DNA of 64,000 nucleotides from Armigeres subalbatus (GCF_024139115.2 NC_085141.1:172744994-172808993); one strand, 5' to 3'; shown: positions 43,175 to 54,574, counted from the stretch's first letter. Numbers and translations are program-made. The notes: a model not told the origin generated them from the sequence alone.

Positions 43175-43326
43175 AGGCTCCCCCAGACCTAAGCGATTTC
43201 ATCGCCGCGAATCTATCGTTAGGTCGCGTCACTGCTGACAATGTTCCATTTATACTTCCATACCAACGGCGACAGAATCGCAGTCGCCAGGCGATAGAAT
43301 CGCGTCGCGTGTGTTTGAGGGAACCT
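43175..43326. mobile_element. 152-bp MITE, TTA duplication (PIF/Harbinger-like)
   Basis: The ends AGGCTCCCCCAGAC and AGGTTCCCTCAAAC (complement of the right end) are flanked by TTA at 43172-43174 and 43327-43329. Internal blocks GCGATTTCATCGCCGCG and GATAGAATCGCG are also partly inverted. A truncated copy lies at 59.75 kb. Three-base TWA duplications are typical of PIF/Harbinger; the superfamily is inferred. Confidence 0.75.
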
Positions 43327-43329
43327 TTA

Positions 43330-44270
43330 GATGGGTCGGGGAATTAAATCTGTGATTGTTTATTATATTCAGCAACATTCTTCTTCTTATTGAGAAACAT
43401 TGGTTGGAAGCATGTTAAAATACTAGAACAGATTTGCTGATCGGTATTAAACCTGGTGATTATTATAAATTAAATGAGTACGATAATGATTAATGAGATT
43501 ATTTTTTTTTATTGTAATTTTCTCTCTTCCTAATGAACAACATCACAACTCTCTCTAATTCGGTGGAGTGTGTTATTCCAGACTAAAGTGCATTGAAATC
43601 ACAATTATACATACCATATTTTAACCTAGAATACCAAGCTATACATAAAAGGTATGAGTGGTGGGCAGATACCGATTCTACAGTAGGAGCATTATTACGT
43701 GTAAGCACTAAACACTCTACTTATCACACTTCGCCATTAATATAGATAGGAGTAGCAAAATTGAAAATAATGTGTTGTGTTGACGCATTGAGAAGTTGAC
43801 TCATCTTAGGTAATTCACACTTTTTAGGTCTAGCCTATACCACTCGGTTTATGTACTACGTAATGAGGTATTCAATAATCTGTTGTACAAATTATTGTTA
43901 GACAAGATGCCAATTAGTCTAGCATCACAAAACATGTTGTGGTGAGTGGTTGGTAGCTAACGGCTGCTTCTACCACTTTAAATTTTAAGACTTACTGTGG
44001 CTATTGAATTCCATGGATATTACCATATACGTAATTAATACGTAAATAGTATCAAATAAAATTTCAACATTGTTTCATACATTCAAATTCCAAGAAAAAC
44101 TAGTACATGGGCTACAAATACCTAACTCTAGATAGCAATTCATTTGAAAGTCTTGCTTATTACGTCACTTTTCTACCTGCGCGTATGGTTTATTATGTAA
44201 TCCAATAAATATTAGGCTAAAGTCTCTGTGGTTCTGTATTCAGTACTTTGGAGATTTCAGTTTAGTAGCA
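43330..44270. other. AT-rich stretch, no gene recognised
   Basis: No TIR, LINE or coding similarity was seen. Confidence 0.3.
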
Positions 44271-44279
44271 GTGGCAATT

Positions 44280-44520
44280 TTCTAATATCATCTTCCAAAC
44301 TTAGACGTACATGTTCATAATAGAATTAGAGGCGAAAGTATAGAATTGATAGTTCCGTTAGGATACGGCAGGCATGAATAATGTTTTTATAGAAGTCGAT
44401 TTGAAAGCGAGCCGAGGGCAATCGCACGACCTTCCTTTTGCCAAGCTACCGTATGAAGAGGGAGGGAAGAATATCAGTGTTGAAGCTGATATATCTCCAC
44501 TGGCCAGTGGTTGCCCTCGA
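44280..44520 (+). repeat. Truncated copy of the 53.7-kb MITE family
   Basis: TCATCTTCCAAACTTAGACG, GAATTAGAGGCGAAAGTATA and GGGAAGAATATCAGTGT match the complement of 53737-54070. The right arm is missing. The 109-codon frame beginning at 44374 starts inside this repeat and continues to 44703 without recognised similarity. Confidence 0.65.
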
Positions 44521-45224
44521 TTCTTGCCATCGCCTTTACAAGCATTTTTCATCACACACCTGACGGAAGAGGAAGTGAAAAAAGCAAAGGAATGTGGATG
44601 GGAGGATGAAGGGAGTTTTGGAAAGGGGCCTTTGAAGAGGACATACAACGCACTAGCGTATAAGAGCTTGCAGCTCCTTACCGTATCGTGTTATAAACAG
44701 TAGAACGCTCTGAAGGTTCAGGCTTCTGATGTCTTAAGTGTTTACATCAAATGATAAGAACAGAAGAAGAAGTGTTACTTAAAATGATAAGGACAGAAAC
44801 TGACGCCATGATTCCGCGACACACGCCTCGCGATTTTTGTAGTTTGAAGATAGTTTGTCACGGATCAACTTCCAACTAGTCTCAATAATACGCATTTTAC
44901 ATCACTAACAGTTTATAACCAAACTCAGAATCTAACGAGATATTTTCACTGGATGCCATAAATTTGCTAATCACTAGCGGTCGTAATTAGAAAAAAATCC
45001 ACTTTCTTCAGAATGTGGTTCTGACAAGAACTGATTTATTTTCAATAATGTCTCCAGCAGTGTTGTCCTACACTCTGTGCAAAAAAAAAATCTGCCCTTT
45101 GATTTTACACCATCTAAACGATTTTATAATCTTAATTTAGTAAGCGCTCACCGGACCAGGCGGGTTAAAACCGGACGTTCCTGGGTGTGCTGGGCTGGAC
45201 TCAAAACTTTGTCTTGAGTACAAA
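44521..45224. other. Spacer, no gene recognised
   Basis: It contains the tail of an unassigned 109-codon frame (to 44703) and otherwise AT-rich DNA. Confidence 0.3.
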
Positions 45225-45748
45225 TTTTTGATTTACAAATAAATTTTAAGACCAGCCATGTTGCATGCTGCCCCAATATGGACTAGTTGCTGCAATACCA
45301 GAAAGAAGGCACATCAGAGAAATCAAAATACAATTTTGAAAATGATTCTGAAGTTGCCTCCGTGGTATAGTACCAATCTGGGTACCAATGAACTTCATAG
45401 AATTCCTAATGTTGAGACATTGCAAGAAATGTCCAACAAAATAATGTCCAATTTAAGACAAAAATCGTTGCAATCTTCTATTGCAACGGTAAGCTCCTTG
45501 TACCCTTAGTATAAATTAGGTTAAGTTTAGTTTAAGTTAAAAACATTATAATTCCTACATGGTTCAATTCAACTAGAGGAAAAATCCTAACTGCCAGAGG
45601 CAATTGAAATGTATTAATAATATTAGCTAAAAATGTACCGTAGTAAATAAGGGTGATAGTGTTAAGAAAAAACGGAACACCTAGTCTAAGAGATGAATGC
45701 ATGTATTAAATAATTAGCTAATAAAATTAGTTTAAAACAAAAAAATCG
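45225..45748 (+). pseudogene. Jockey-clade LINE, 3' end fragment
   Basis: RPAMLHAAPIWTSCCNTRKK and ILKMILKLPPWYSTN match 17170-17310, so it belongs to the same family as the 13-17 kb element. A 12-base duplication (GGTACCAAT twice, near 45370-45385) adds residues. The frame stops at 45508 (SSLYP). An untranslated tail continues to an A-rich end near 45745. Confidence 0.8.
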
Positions 45749-46149
45749 ATATCCAGTTCAAGAAGCTGGTTAAAGTGAAAAAAAACCCGAATCAATCCAC
45801 CTACAGTGAATGGAACCCTGCTTACACTTTTAAAAGATTTTAGTGTACCGAGTGCATATTACAACTCCAATGCATATGACCTTAAATTGGATAATAAATA
45901 ACTGAGATTTTTATGCTTGAAAAAAACAGTTTGTAGCTTTAGTTAGTACATTTTGTTCGAATTTCTGAGATATCCGCCGGATCCTATATCCGATTCCAAA
46001 AAAAAACATTGCATGGCTATTTTAGCTTCCGCTTATAGTTAAGAGAGCTCAAATCAGTAAGCAAACGTTTGAGATCTCGAAATGAAACTGTCTTGCAACA
46101 TATACATTATACACAGCTGAGTTGATAAGTACGCGAAACATTGAGCTGG
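45749..46149. other. Spacer with repeat family M-like start
   Basis: AAAAAAACCCGAATCAATCC near 45780 resembles the family-M start, but the remainder diverges. No gene. Confidence 0.35.
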
Positions 46150-46151
46150 TA

Positions 46152-46346
46152 GGGACACGGCAGGTATTTTCGTCTGTTCGTCATAGTCTCGATAACCAAT
46201 AAAAGAGAGGCTTTTTTGTAAAACTCATACGTACCAAATCGTAAGCTTAGGAGAAACGTTCTGCTATAGTGGAGTTCTAGCAAATGTATGTTGCTTTCGT
46301 TGGTTTTAGCCCCTACGACGATGGACGGAAATACCTGCCGTGTCCC
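46152..46346. mobile_element. 195-bp MITE, TA duplication
   Basis: TIRs GGGACACGGCAGGTATTTTC and GGGACACGGCAGGTATTTCC are flanked by TA at 46150-46151 and 46347-46348. No coding content. Confidence 0.85.
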
Positions 46347-46824
46347 TATACAACGTACATGGTGATGGTAAAAATGTAAAAAATCAAGTTTTATAAAAAA
46401 TATGACATATTTTTTTTATAAAAAAAAACTTTAAGACGCAAGAGTGAAAGTCGTCTATTTAGGAAGAGGAATATACATGGAGCGAAAGTTGGTCGCTGAG
46501 GAAACGCTAGTGATGAAGTTTTTATCGATTTCAATATAAAAAGGAGGATTGCAACGGAACTTTGATCGGATGTGAATTTATGAGATATTTGTGATGGAAT
46601 GTCTTTTGCTCGTAATTCTGAGGTATCTTCAGAACACAATGCCTGACCACAAAATCTCTGGAACCCAATGTCCAATTGCGAGAAAAGAATGTTGAAGTAT
46701 ATAATGGCAATATTATAGCTTCCGTTTAAGCCCAGATGAGTGCAAATCGGATCATAGACGGCTGCGATATTGATGTGACAATATTATATTACTGTTCTGA
46801 AAATACACCTCAGCTCTCGCTTGA
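46347..46824. other. Spacer, no gene recognised
   Basis: AT-rich DNA. A 94-codon frame on the minus strand (46391-46675) starts among homopolymers and resembles nothing known. Confidence 0.3.
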
Positions 46825-47372
46825 GGAAAAACCCAGAATAATCCACCTAGCGGTGATGGTGCCTTTCTCGTGTATTATGAAACAAGAAAACACGTAAGAG
46901 TAACAAGAAAGGTACATAAGAAAGGTCAAAATTGCACTTGATGGAGATAGATTTAGTTATTTTCATCAATACACATTTATTTGCGTTTATTCAAATGCAT
47001 TGCAGCAGTTTTGAAAAAAATTGATTTTGAATTTTTTTTTCCAAGGGGGACCGTAGGGAAACATGGTAAAAAATCAATGTTATTCTAATAACTCCGGAAC
47101 GCAATGAGCGAATAGCGAAAAATTAGGAAGAATTCCGCGTCGAATGCAACTTGTTGCAATCGGATAAGGCTTAGTACAAAAAAGCGTGTCTCACATTTTT
47201 TTGTACACACACATACATACATACATACACACAAACAGACATCACCTCAATTCGTCAAGCTGAATCGATTGGTATATAACACTATAGGTCTCCGAGCCTT
47301 CTATCAAAAGTTCGGTTTTGGAGTGATCCTATAGCCTTTACGTATACTTAGTATACGCGAAAGGCAAAAATC
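46825..47372. mobile_element. Repeat family M, copy 3
   Basis: Complete arrangement: AAAAACCCAGAATAATCCAC, GCCTTTCTCG near 46861, a (CATA)n/(CA)n tract at 47207-47235, AGCTGAATCGATTGGTATAT and TATACGCGAAAGGCAAAA at the end. It is the best preserved copy in the window. Confidence 0.75.
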
Positions 47373-48368
47373 GTGTAAATCTCTCGCCAGACAGCTGAGA
47401 TCTTGATGTGATATTATTCTGGCAATGTTGTGAAATATAAGTTTAATCCTTTACATTCGTATTTCAGTTATATCTCCGGAACCCAATTTTTGATTAAAAA
47501 AAAATCAATGCGTTCAATGGCTAAGCCATGACTTTCTTTAAAATATGAAAGCGTGCAAATCGGTTCACAGACGGCTTGATCTTGATGTGACATTATTTTG
47601 CACTTCTTGAACTAAATATATCTGAAACTAAATGTCCGATTGCAAAAAAAGACGGTTGAGCTCTTGATGTGACACTTTTGTAACGCACACACATACGCAC
47701 ACACACATACATACATACATGTGCTCAGTGTGTCGAGCTGAGTTGATTGGTAGGGTAAGACGGTATAGTGCGCCTCATCTGGCCAAAACGCGCCTCTTTA
47801 ATTTCTAGAAAACTATAACTAATTTAGGCTCAAAATCAGTTGGTACCTATAACTATTTGTAAAACCATCATACTATGTGAATGTGGAAGTATTTTTATAG
47901 TTATTTTTATTAAAATAATAGCAAAATACAAAAAGTTACAGTTTTGATGTAACTTTTAATGTTTGTTTGCTCAACATTCTGGAGCGACGCTAGCATACTG
48001 TTCGCAAAACTTGCACTGGAACAGCCAGTTAGGCAACAAAATAACTTTTCTCAGTGGTTAATATGATATAAAATTGCTTTTATCTTCAAAAATGTAACGT
48101 TTTTCAAAAATATGTTTCACTGGTAAAAACGCCCCAGTGTAGGCAGGACGACATGCCCTTACCAACTGGACACAAGCGCGGCGAGCTTGCAGCAGTTGCT
48201 TCCAAATTATATGGAAATTATTGAAATGTAATTCAATCCTGCCTTAATGGACTTATGTTGGTTTTTTAATGACAAGCACATAAGGATTTGTAATCTTTTT
48301 ATTATGGGATTGATAAAATATTAATAAAGGGCTATGAAACGTTTTTGGTTAAGGTGTAGGCTGACCAT

Positions 48369-49331
48369 TAGAGTAATTCAAATTTTGACTTTTTCGCTCC
48401 CCTGTGCTTAAACGATTGTTTTTTGCTATTTTAATAGTCCTCCCAAATTTTTAGCTGATTTGGATGTAATTTGGTTGTGCACGTGTCGTTTGAAGGTTAT
48501 ATGAAAATTACTATGAGAATCGCCACTTATGTAAAGGATCGTTTCGTGAAGCAGCCCAGAATCTATTTGAATATATTTAACGCATCGCCATCATAGAATA
48601 GATCCTAAGCTGAAAGTCAGTTGTTGTTGCGAAGCAATCTGACTTTTGAGAGCAAAATTATAAAGAAAACAGAAATGTTCATTATTGATATTGATGTTAT
48701 TCTTTTACGTGTTAAATTGAATTTCCCATAATTCAGTATTTCCGTAATAACTTTTGTTGCCAGCATCAAATCTTTTAGCAACAACGACGATATTTTCCCT
48801 TGTTAAATTTCCTATGTTGCTAACGTATTCATACATTTTTAGAGCTTAATGGGTAATGATGGGGAACGGTTTTTCATAAAAATTACTGTTTTCATAGTAA
48901 TTTTCATACAAGCTTCAAACTACTTGTGCTCAGTCAAATTACATTCAAATTAGCTAAAAATTTAGGTTTATTATTAAAATGGCAAATGCCATCGTTTAAG
49001 CATAGGGGAGTCTTCTTTTTCTTCTTTATTGGCATTACATCTCCACACTGGGACAGAGCCGCCTCGCAGCTTAGTGTTCATTAAGCACTTCCACAGTTAT
49101 TAACTGCGAGGTTTCTAAGCCAGGTTACCATTTTTGCATTCGTATATCATGAGGCTAGCACGATGATACTTTTATGCCCAGGGAAGTCGAGACAATTTCC
49201 AATCCGAAAATTGCCTAGACCGGCACCGGGAATCGAACCCAGCCACCCTCAGCATGGTCTTGCTTTGTAGCCGCGCATCTTACCGCACGGCTAAGGAGGG
49301 GAGTAAAAAAGTCAAAATTTGAATCACTCTA
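48369..49331. mobile_element. hAT-like MITE, CTGACCAT duplication, itself carrying a SINE
   Basis: TIRs begin TAGAGTAATTCAAATTTTGA (left) and TAGAGTGATTCAAATTTTGA (right, complement). The arms extend about 170 bp. CTGACCAT is duplicated at 48361-48368 and 49332-49339. Removing it restores AGGCTGACCATACGTACCG, the terminal sequence of the host hAT-like element. The right arm is split by a SINE. Confidence 0.85.
49012..49296 (-). mobile_element. Feilai-like tRNA SINE, complete
   Basis: On the minus strand the head reads TTAGCCGTGCGGTAAGATGC (A box) and GGGTTCGATTCCCGG (B box). A body of about 200 bp follows, ending CCAATAAAGAAGAA. AGGGGAGT is duplicated at 49004-49011 and 49297-49304. The sequence resembles the Aedes Feilai SINE family as I remember it; no search was run. 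It lies inside the right arm of the hAT MITE, whose two halves rejoin as AAGCATAGGGGAGT followed by AAAAAAGTC. Confidence 0.85.
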
Positions 49332-49924
49332 CTGACCATACGTACCGTATTTAACGGGACAGTCCCGTATTTTAGACCTTATTGTGCTGTCCCGTCGTAA
49401 TTGAAAAAATCCTTAATTTGTCCCGTTTTTCATTGATTCTTCTAAAGAGCTCCAAACTATTATTCAAACAAATTCAATATTTTAGGCAGGAATCTAAAAC
49501 TAAATACAAAGGAAGTGGACGAAACCCATCTGAAAAGTGTGAGATGTTGCTTTTAGAAAGAATGCCATCTATGCGGTTATGCATTTTACATGGATCGACT
49601 TTTCTTAAGGTTTTTACCAATTAATGACAACAGGTGTTTCTCGGAGAGATTTTTTTATTCAGTTTTATTTCAATTACTTTTTTCTACTTATTCCGAAGGC
49701 ATTAAAATTTGGCCAACTTCATCAGTGGATTGAACGGAACCGGTAACTTGGTAGACAAGTATATCCTGAAAATCAGGAGCAAACATTCTAATCTCCACAT
49801 TAAGTTCATTGTCGATTTTTTTAATCTTGCGTAAAATCTGCACACTTATTTTTCAATCGTTTGATTCTTTGAGAAACATTAAGAATCTTAAAGTCTTTCT
49901 GAATAATTAGGAATATCTCGAGAT

Positions 49925-50225
49925 AACTGTAAAAAAACGACGACATTGAAATAGTAGTTTGTGCAACAAGTTGCAAAAAGATGATTTTTTCAGCACGAGT
50001 TGTACGATAAATACTACGAGTGCTGGAAAAATCGAGTTTTGCAACGAGTTGCACACGCTATTTTTTGCAATGACGAAAAATGGACTTTAATTTGATAAAT
50101 CTGTTCCAAAATTAAAGTCTAATTTTCTCCACATGATCATTCTTGCCAATAAATTATGTTGCTGCGGAGAAGAATCAGATTCCATGTTAAGTTCAATGAG
50201 CCGTGAAGCGATAGATGTACTTGCC
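49925..50225 (+). repeat. Dispersed repeat N, copy 1
   Basis: The blocks GTTGCAAAAAGATGATTTTT and CAGCACGAGTTGTACG, followed by TGATCAT and TCAGATTCCATGTTA, recur in reverse complement at 54575-54905. GCAACAAGTTGC palindromes are frequent. No coding content. Confidence 0.6.
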
Positions 50226-51129
50226 TTTGGAAATTTTGGATGTCATGACCGCCAAACTATTTAATTTATTACGGGGCGCATAGAATACACTATTTGAGCA
50301 CTTACCCAAGCTAATGTAGCAAAATGTAGTCACGTAACGACTGTTCTGGTGTTGGTTTTTCATTATAGCACCCAAATGAGTGTTATAATGAATATTATGC
50401 AACCCATTTGAGTTGCATAATGTTCATTAAAGCATCCATTTCGTTGGTATGGAAAAGTAGGCCGTTTTATTACTCAAAGACGAACTGTAAACCAGATATT
50501 ATGATCAGGAATTGCAAAAAATAGCTTAAGGCAGTTTCAAACCGAGGGAAAATTTTGTAGGATTTCAGTCCCAACGTACTTTAATGCTTGTTTACAGATC
50601 AGGAGCTTGTGGGATCACATTGTAGAAAATTAGAGTTTTGGCCCGATTTAAAATACAATACGGCGGAAATCTCCGAGAGTCCAAGATGTAAACCAGCCTA
50701 GAAATTAGCCAGGATTCAATTTACTTTTTGCGACAAAGTCGCGAGATGGGGAAGATTTCCGAGGTGTGAGGCTTTTTTTTTATGTCTTTATTAGGGAGAC
50801 TTTCAGCCCGAGGCTGGCTCGTCTCCGAGATGTGAGGCTACTTTTAGTGATATTTAAATCTAAATCGATCAAAAAGGACTGTGAATTGATTAGATTAGTT
50901 GACATTTTTTCACATGCGCCAACAATATTTATGGAAATAATCATAATTACAATGTTCTTTCCTTGTTGAGATTCTTGTTATTCTTATCCGCAGATTGAAC
51001 CTCACTCATATTCATGGAAAGGGTTTTGGCACAGGAAATCAATAATCACTATTTCTCTTTTCGCATTTGTCCTTATGGGGAGCGGGACCATTTGGGGGCA
51101 AAACATACTTTTGCATATAAACGATAAAG
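50226..51129. other. Interior of the hAT-like element, no gene
   Basis: Short palindromes (TATAGCACCCAAATGAGTGTTATA and related, about 50360-50410) occur. No transposase motif was recognised. Confidence 0.3.
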
Positions 51130-51885
51130 ACGGATCCATAAAAAACTGGAAAACGATCCATAAATAACATCTGAATGTTCCTTAAAATGCTACCATAAAT
51201 CCATAAAATAGTTAATGAGATTCCATAAAGAATAATTTTTCGATCCATAACTAAGCTAAAATTTAGCAATTGATTGGGAAATATGTTCCATTAACATGGT
51301 CAAGAAAAACAATACAATTTTTGCTGTTTTCCCATGAAAATATGACAAATGATCCATAAATCTTTGGAAAATGATCCATAAAAAACTATATTTTGATCCA
51401 TAATTTGCGCGTTTTTTTTATCGTGATGATGATCCATAATTTCAGTAATATGATCCATAATTTTAGTCATATTATCCATAATTCTGGCCATTTGATCCAT
51501 AACTTTGTTCAAATGATCCATAGTTTTGGTGACATGATCCATAAATTTTGATAAATGATCCATAGATTTTATAAAATGTGTGGATCAATTGATATAGTTT
51601 CATTGGCCTTCTTTCCAAGCATTATGGATCACATTATCAAAATTATGGATCATATGACCAAAATTATGGATCATATGGCTGAAATTATGGATCATCATCA
51701 GGATATAAATTGCGCAAATTTGAAATTTTATGGATCAATTTATAGTTTTTATGGATCATAAAAATATTCTTTATGGAATCTCTCGAACTATTTTATAAAT
51801 TTATGGTAGCGATTTATGGAATATTCAGATGTTATTTATGGATCGTTTTTCATTCTTTTATGGATCGTTTTTCCACATTGAACGG
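51130..51885. repeat. Foldback repeat with ~21-bp ATGGATCATATGA arrays in both arms
   Basis: The left arm carries GATCCATAA units about every 21 bp (51355-51560); the right arm carries the complement TTATGGATC (51620-51750). Outer arms also pair: GATCCATAAATAACATCTGA with TCAGATGTTATTTATGGATC. Both orientations translate to a heptad of the form IMDHMTK, for example IMDHMTKIMDH at 51620-51680. This is a product of the 21-bp period, not evidence of a gene. Confidence 0.75.
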
Positions 51886-51894
51886 TGCAAAGTA

Positions 51895-52104
51895 AGGGCT
51901 GCCCCATTTGGGCAGCACCCCCTATTCCCGTCCGCTACGTTCATAACTCGACCGCGCTCCAAACAAATGGCTTGATTTTTTGTACATCACTAGATATCGA
52001 CAGAAACTAACAATGTACTAAAAAAACAAGCAATTCGATTGTAATGCGCTCGAGTAATGAACGTTGCTGACGGGAATATGGGGTGCTGCCCAAATGGACT
52101 ACCC
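51895..52104. mobile_element. 210-bp MITE, TA duplication
   Basis: The left end AGGGCTGCCCCATTTGGGCA and right end (complement) GGGTAGTCCATTTGGGCAGC are flanked by TA at 51893-51894 and 52105-52106. CCCTATTCCCGTC and its complement GACGGGAATATGG continue the arms. Confidence 0.65.
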
Positions 52105-52106
52105 TA

Positions 52107-53016
52107 CATTTTTTTCTCTTAAAATTATTTTTTCTTATCTCTCTAAACTCCAGACCGGCTTTAGGCAGAGTACTTTGACTATTTTATGCAGGTATCTGGC
52201 AACCCCAATCCTACCCACTACGTTTGACGATAGCCAACATCTTTGAGTTTCCCATTGTTCTATTGAAATTGGGTTTCCCACTGACAATTCTATTTTGTAA
52301 ACAAACCACTATTCCGAAGTGATTTTTTCCAAATGGACGTAATTATTTTTCATCATTTTTCAAAAACTTGTGCGAAAGTATGAATGCGAGGTGCTATTTC
52401 AACAAGAATATTGATGCCTTTAATAATTTTTTATATTTCAATCGGCACCAAGCGCTCTACCTCGCCAAAATATCACGATATTCAAAATACATTTTCAATG
52501 ACAGGTTTCAACAATTATGATTACGCCTTCGTATTGAATTGATCGATGATTTTGATGCTGGCATCAGAAACATGGCCGCTTCGCAGACCCCTGATTTTAT
52601 GTTATTTTCAATTATTCAGAATTGTAAAAGTTTTTGAGTATGGTCAGTAATAAAATCCTTAATGCATGTTTAAGAGCGGATTAAAATAAAATTTTAAAAT
52701 TCCATTTTTTTAAATGTTGAAGAAATGCTTAATTTTTTGATCCTTCGTGTTTTTGTCTAAAAAACCCCTTTGAAGAGTGAAATATTTGTATAGTATTTAT
52801 CTACAACTAACTTAAAACCAATAGAAGGTTATAGTGGTGAATGATTCACTCTAAACATTTTCTCAAATATTACACGGAAAATGAAAATTAATCCCATAAA
52901 TTTTCAAATTTCTACTACTCTTGCATTTTGTTACATGTCCCGTTCTGCAAGTGCGTTTGTCCCGTTTTGCAAGTGCGTATGTCCCGTTTTTTCATGGGAA
53001 AGATCTGGTCAGCCTA
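52107..53016. other. Right interior of the hAT-like element, no gene
   Basis: Only subterminal GTCCCGT-type repeats near 52938-52990 stand out. Confidence 0.35.
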
Positions 53017-53324
53017 TTAAGGTGGGGCGTATTGCCCAGGCACTTTTTAAAATCCATGTTTTCACAACTTTTCAAAAAAAGCTTTATTACGTGTTATATG
53101 TAATATTTTTATATGACTACTCACGAGCAATGCATTTGCGACTTCCTGGACTACCAAATAACATAAAGTTTGCATAAATTGCGTTGAAAAGTAAAAAGTT
53201 ATCAAGGAGTTGCCTTAGGGGGGCATATTATACCGTCTTACCCTATATATGACTTGGTTCTCCAAGCCTCGGATAAAAAGTCGTTTTTTCAAGTGATCTT
53301 AGGGTGTAAGAGGGGTAAAAACGG

Positions 53325-53734
53325 CAGCCCTTACTTTGTACCGTTAAATGTACAAAAACGATCCATAAAAAACGAAGAACGATCCGTACATTACATCTGA
53401 ATGTTTCATAAAACGCCACCATAAATCCATAAAATAGTTTAGGAGTATCTATAAAAAATATTTTTAGGATTCAGACGAGTTTAGTACTCAATGTTAATTA
53501 TTGGTGGAATTAAATGGAGAGTACTAAACTCGCCTTAGACGGTTGAATACATTCCACTAACAAGAGCTTAAAATATTTTTTTAGGATTGATTTTGATCAT
53601 GTTTAACGGTAGGTACATATTTTCCAATGATTTGCTATATTTTAGCTTAGTTATGTATCCTAATGTTATTCTTTATGGGGGTTCCCGAACTATTCTATGG
53701 ATTTATGGTAGCGTTTTACGAAACAATCAGATGT
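53325..53734. repeat. Second foldback copy, with a MITE remnant in its middle
   Basis: GTACAAAAACGATCCATAAA, ACATCTGAATGTTTCATAAA and ATAAATCCATAAAATAGTTT on the left pair with CTATGGATTTATGG and AATCAGATGTTA on the right, as in the 51.1-kb copy. CAGACGAGTTTAGTACTC to ACTAAACTCGCCTTAGACGG (53470-53550) is a relative of the MITE at 56.85 kb. Confidence 0.65.
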
Positions 53735-53736
53735 TA

Positions 53737-54070
53737 CAATGATATGGAAATGCTAATATCATCTTCCAAACTTAAACGTACATGTTCATGATATAATGAT
53801 ATATCTGATATATCTCCGCTGGCATCAGCTTCCACACTGATATTCTTCCCTCCCCTTTCATACTGGAGCTTGGCAGAAGGAAGGTCGTGTGATATGTGCC
53901 ATCACAAATATTGCCCTCCGCTCGCTTTCAAATCGACTTCTATAAAAACATTCTTCATGCTTGCCGTATCCTAACGGAACTATCAATTCTATACTTTCGC
54001 CTCTAATTCTATCATGAACATGTACGTCTAAGTTTGGAAGATGATACATATTAGCATTTCCATATCATTG
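53737..54070. mobile_element. 334-bp MITE, TA duplication, inserted in the foldback arm
   Basis: TIRs CAATGATATGGAAATGCTAA are perfect on both sides and extend about 55 bp (CATCTTCCAAACTTA). TA is present at 53735-53736 and 54071-54072. Fragments of the same family occur at 17.4 and 44.3 kb. Confidence 0.85.
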
Positions 54071-54334
54071 TAAATCGTTTAACTTCACGTAGAAGTAACA
54101 CACACAAAATCATTAATTTAATCAGAAATCAAAAATTTATGGATTGTTTTTAGATTTTTTTATTGATCATTCTTTATTGTTTATATGCAAAAGAATGTTT
54201 TGCCGAAAAAAAGAGGATATTGGTGCACTTTTATTGAAGGTTTGTCGCGTTGCTTCACGAGCGCCGGGGAGTAATTTAGGACCATCGTTGCTTCGTTGTT
54301 CATTAATGTTCAGTGTTGAACTAAATCTAGTATT

Positions 54335-54420
54335 AAAAAAAACCCTGATCAGTCCTCAGTGATGTTGGTGCCTTTCTCGTGTTTTTCTGAGTGTTTTCGC
54401 CATAACTTCTGATCCCCACC
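54335..54420 (+). repeat. Repeat family M end fragment
   Basis: AAAAAAACCCTGATCAGTCC followed by GGTGCCTTTCTCGTG matches the first 45 bases of family M only. Confidence 0.55.
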
Positions 54421-54574
54421 ACCAAACAACCAAAAGTGAAAATAAAATATTAAGTGCGAACGTTACGGTAGCATTTAATTTTGAATCTCAAAATAGAGTA
54501 ATTTTTTAAATTGCGTAATCGTAATTGCGTAATTCCTGATAATTTGATGGACATGACATCAAGTTTTTTCAAAT

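Larger units (their letters stand above)
48357..53016. mobile_element. hAT-like element, 4.66 kb including nested insertions, TTAAGGTG duplication
   Basis: The ends are TAGGCTGACCA (48357) and TGGTCAGCCTA (to 53016). TTAAGGTG is duplicated exactly at 48349-48356 and 53017-53024. Subterminal GTCCCGT repeats recur at both sides (49350-49425 and 52940-52990). An 8-bp duplication and short TIRs indicate hAT-type transposition. No hAT transposase frame was found, so it is non-autonomous or internally replaced. It contains a smaller hAT MITE, foldback arms and a TA MITE. Confidence 0.75.
47753..53243. mobile_element. TA-type TIR element, 823 bp plus nested insertions
   Basis: The ends are GGGTAAGACGGTATAGTGCG and, on the opposite strand, GGGTAAGACGGTATAATATG. 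TA is duplicated at 47751-47752 and 53244-53245. Its own sequence is only 47753-48348 plus 53017-53243, about 823 bp; the rest is a later hAT-like insertion. No transposase frame is present. Confidence 0.85.
47640..53330. repeat. Repeat family M, copy 4, split by a 5.5-kb insertion
   Basis: The left part (47640-47752) ends GAGCTGAGTTGATTGG-TA, and the right part resumes at 53244 with TATATATGACTTGGTTCTCC, matching the family-M core GATTGGTATATAACACTA and the following GGTCTCCGAGCC. The break falls exactly at the TA duplicated by the inserted element. Confidence 0.75.

Noticed and set aside
44374..44703. 109-codon frame as a host gene
   Set aside because: It starts inside a MITE fragment and shows no recognised domain; unsupported.
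51300..51761. Methionine-rich repeat proteins (MDH heptads) as a gene
   Set aside because: The heptads follow from the 21-bp DNA period and appear in both arms of a palindrome; no start context or conserved frame supports a protein.
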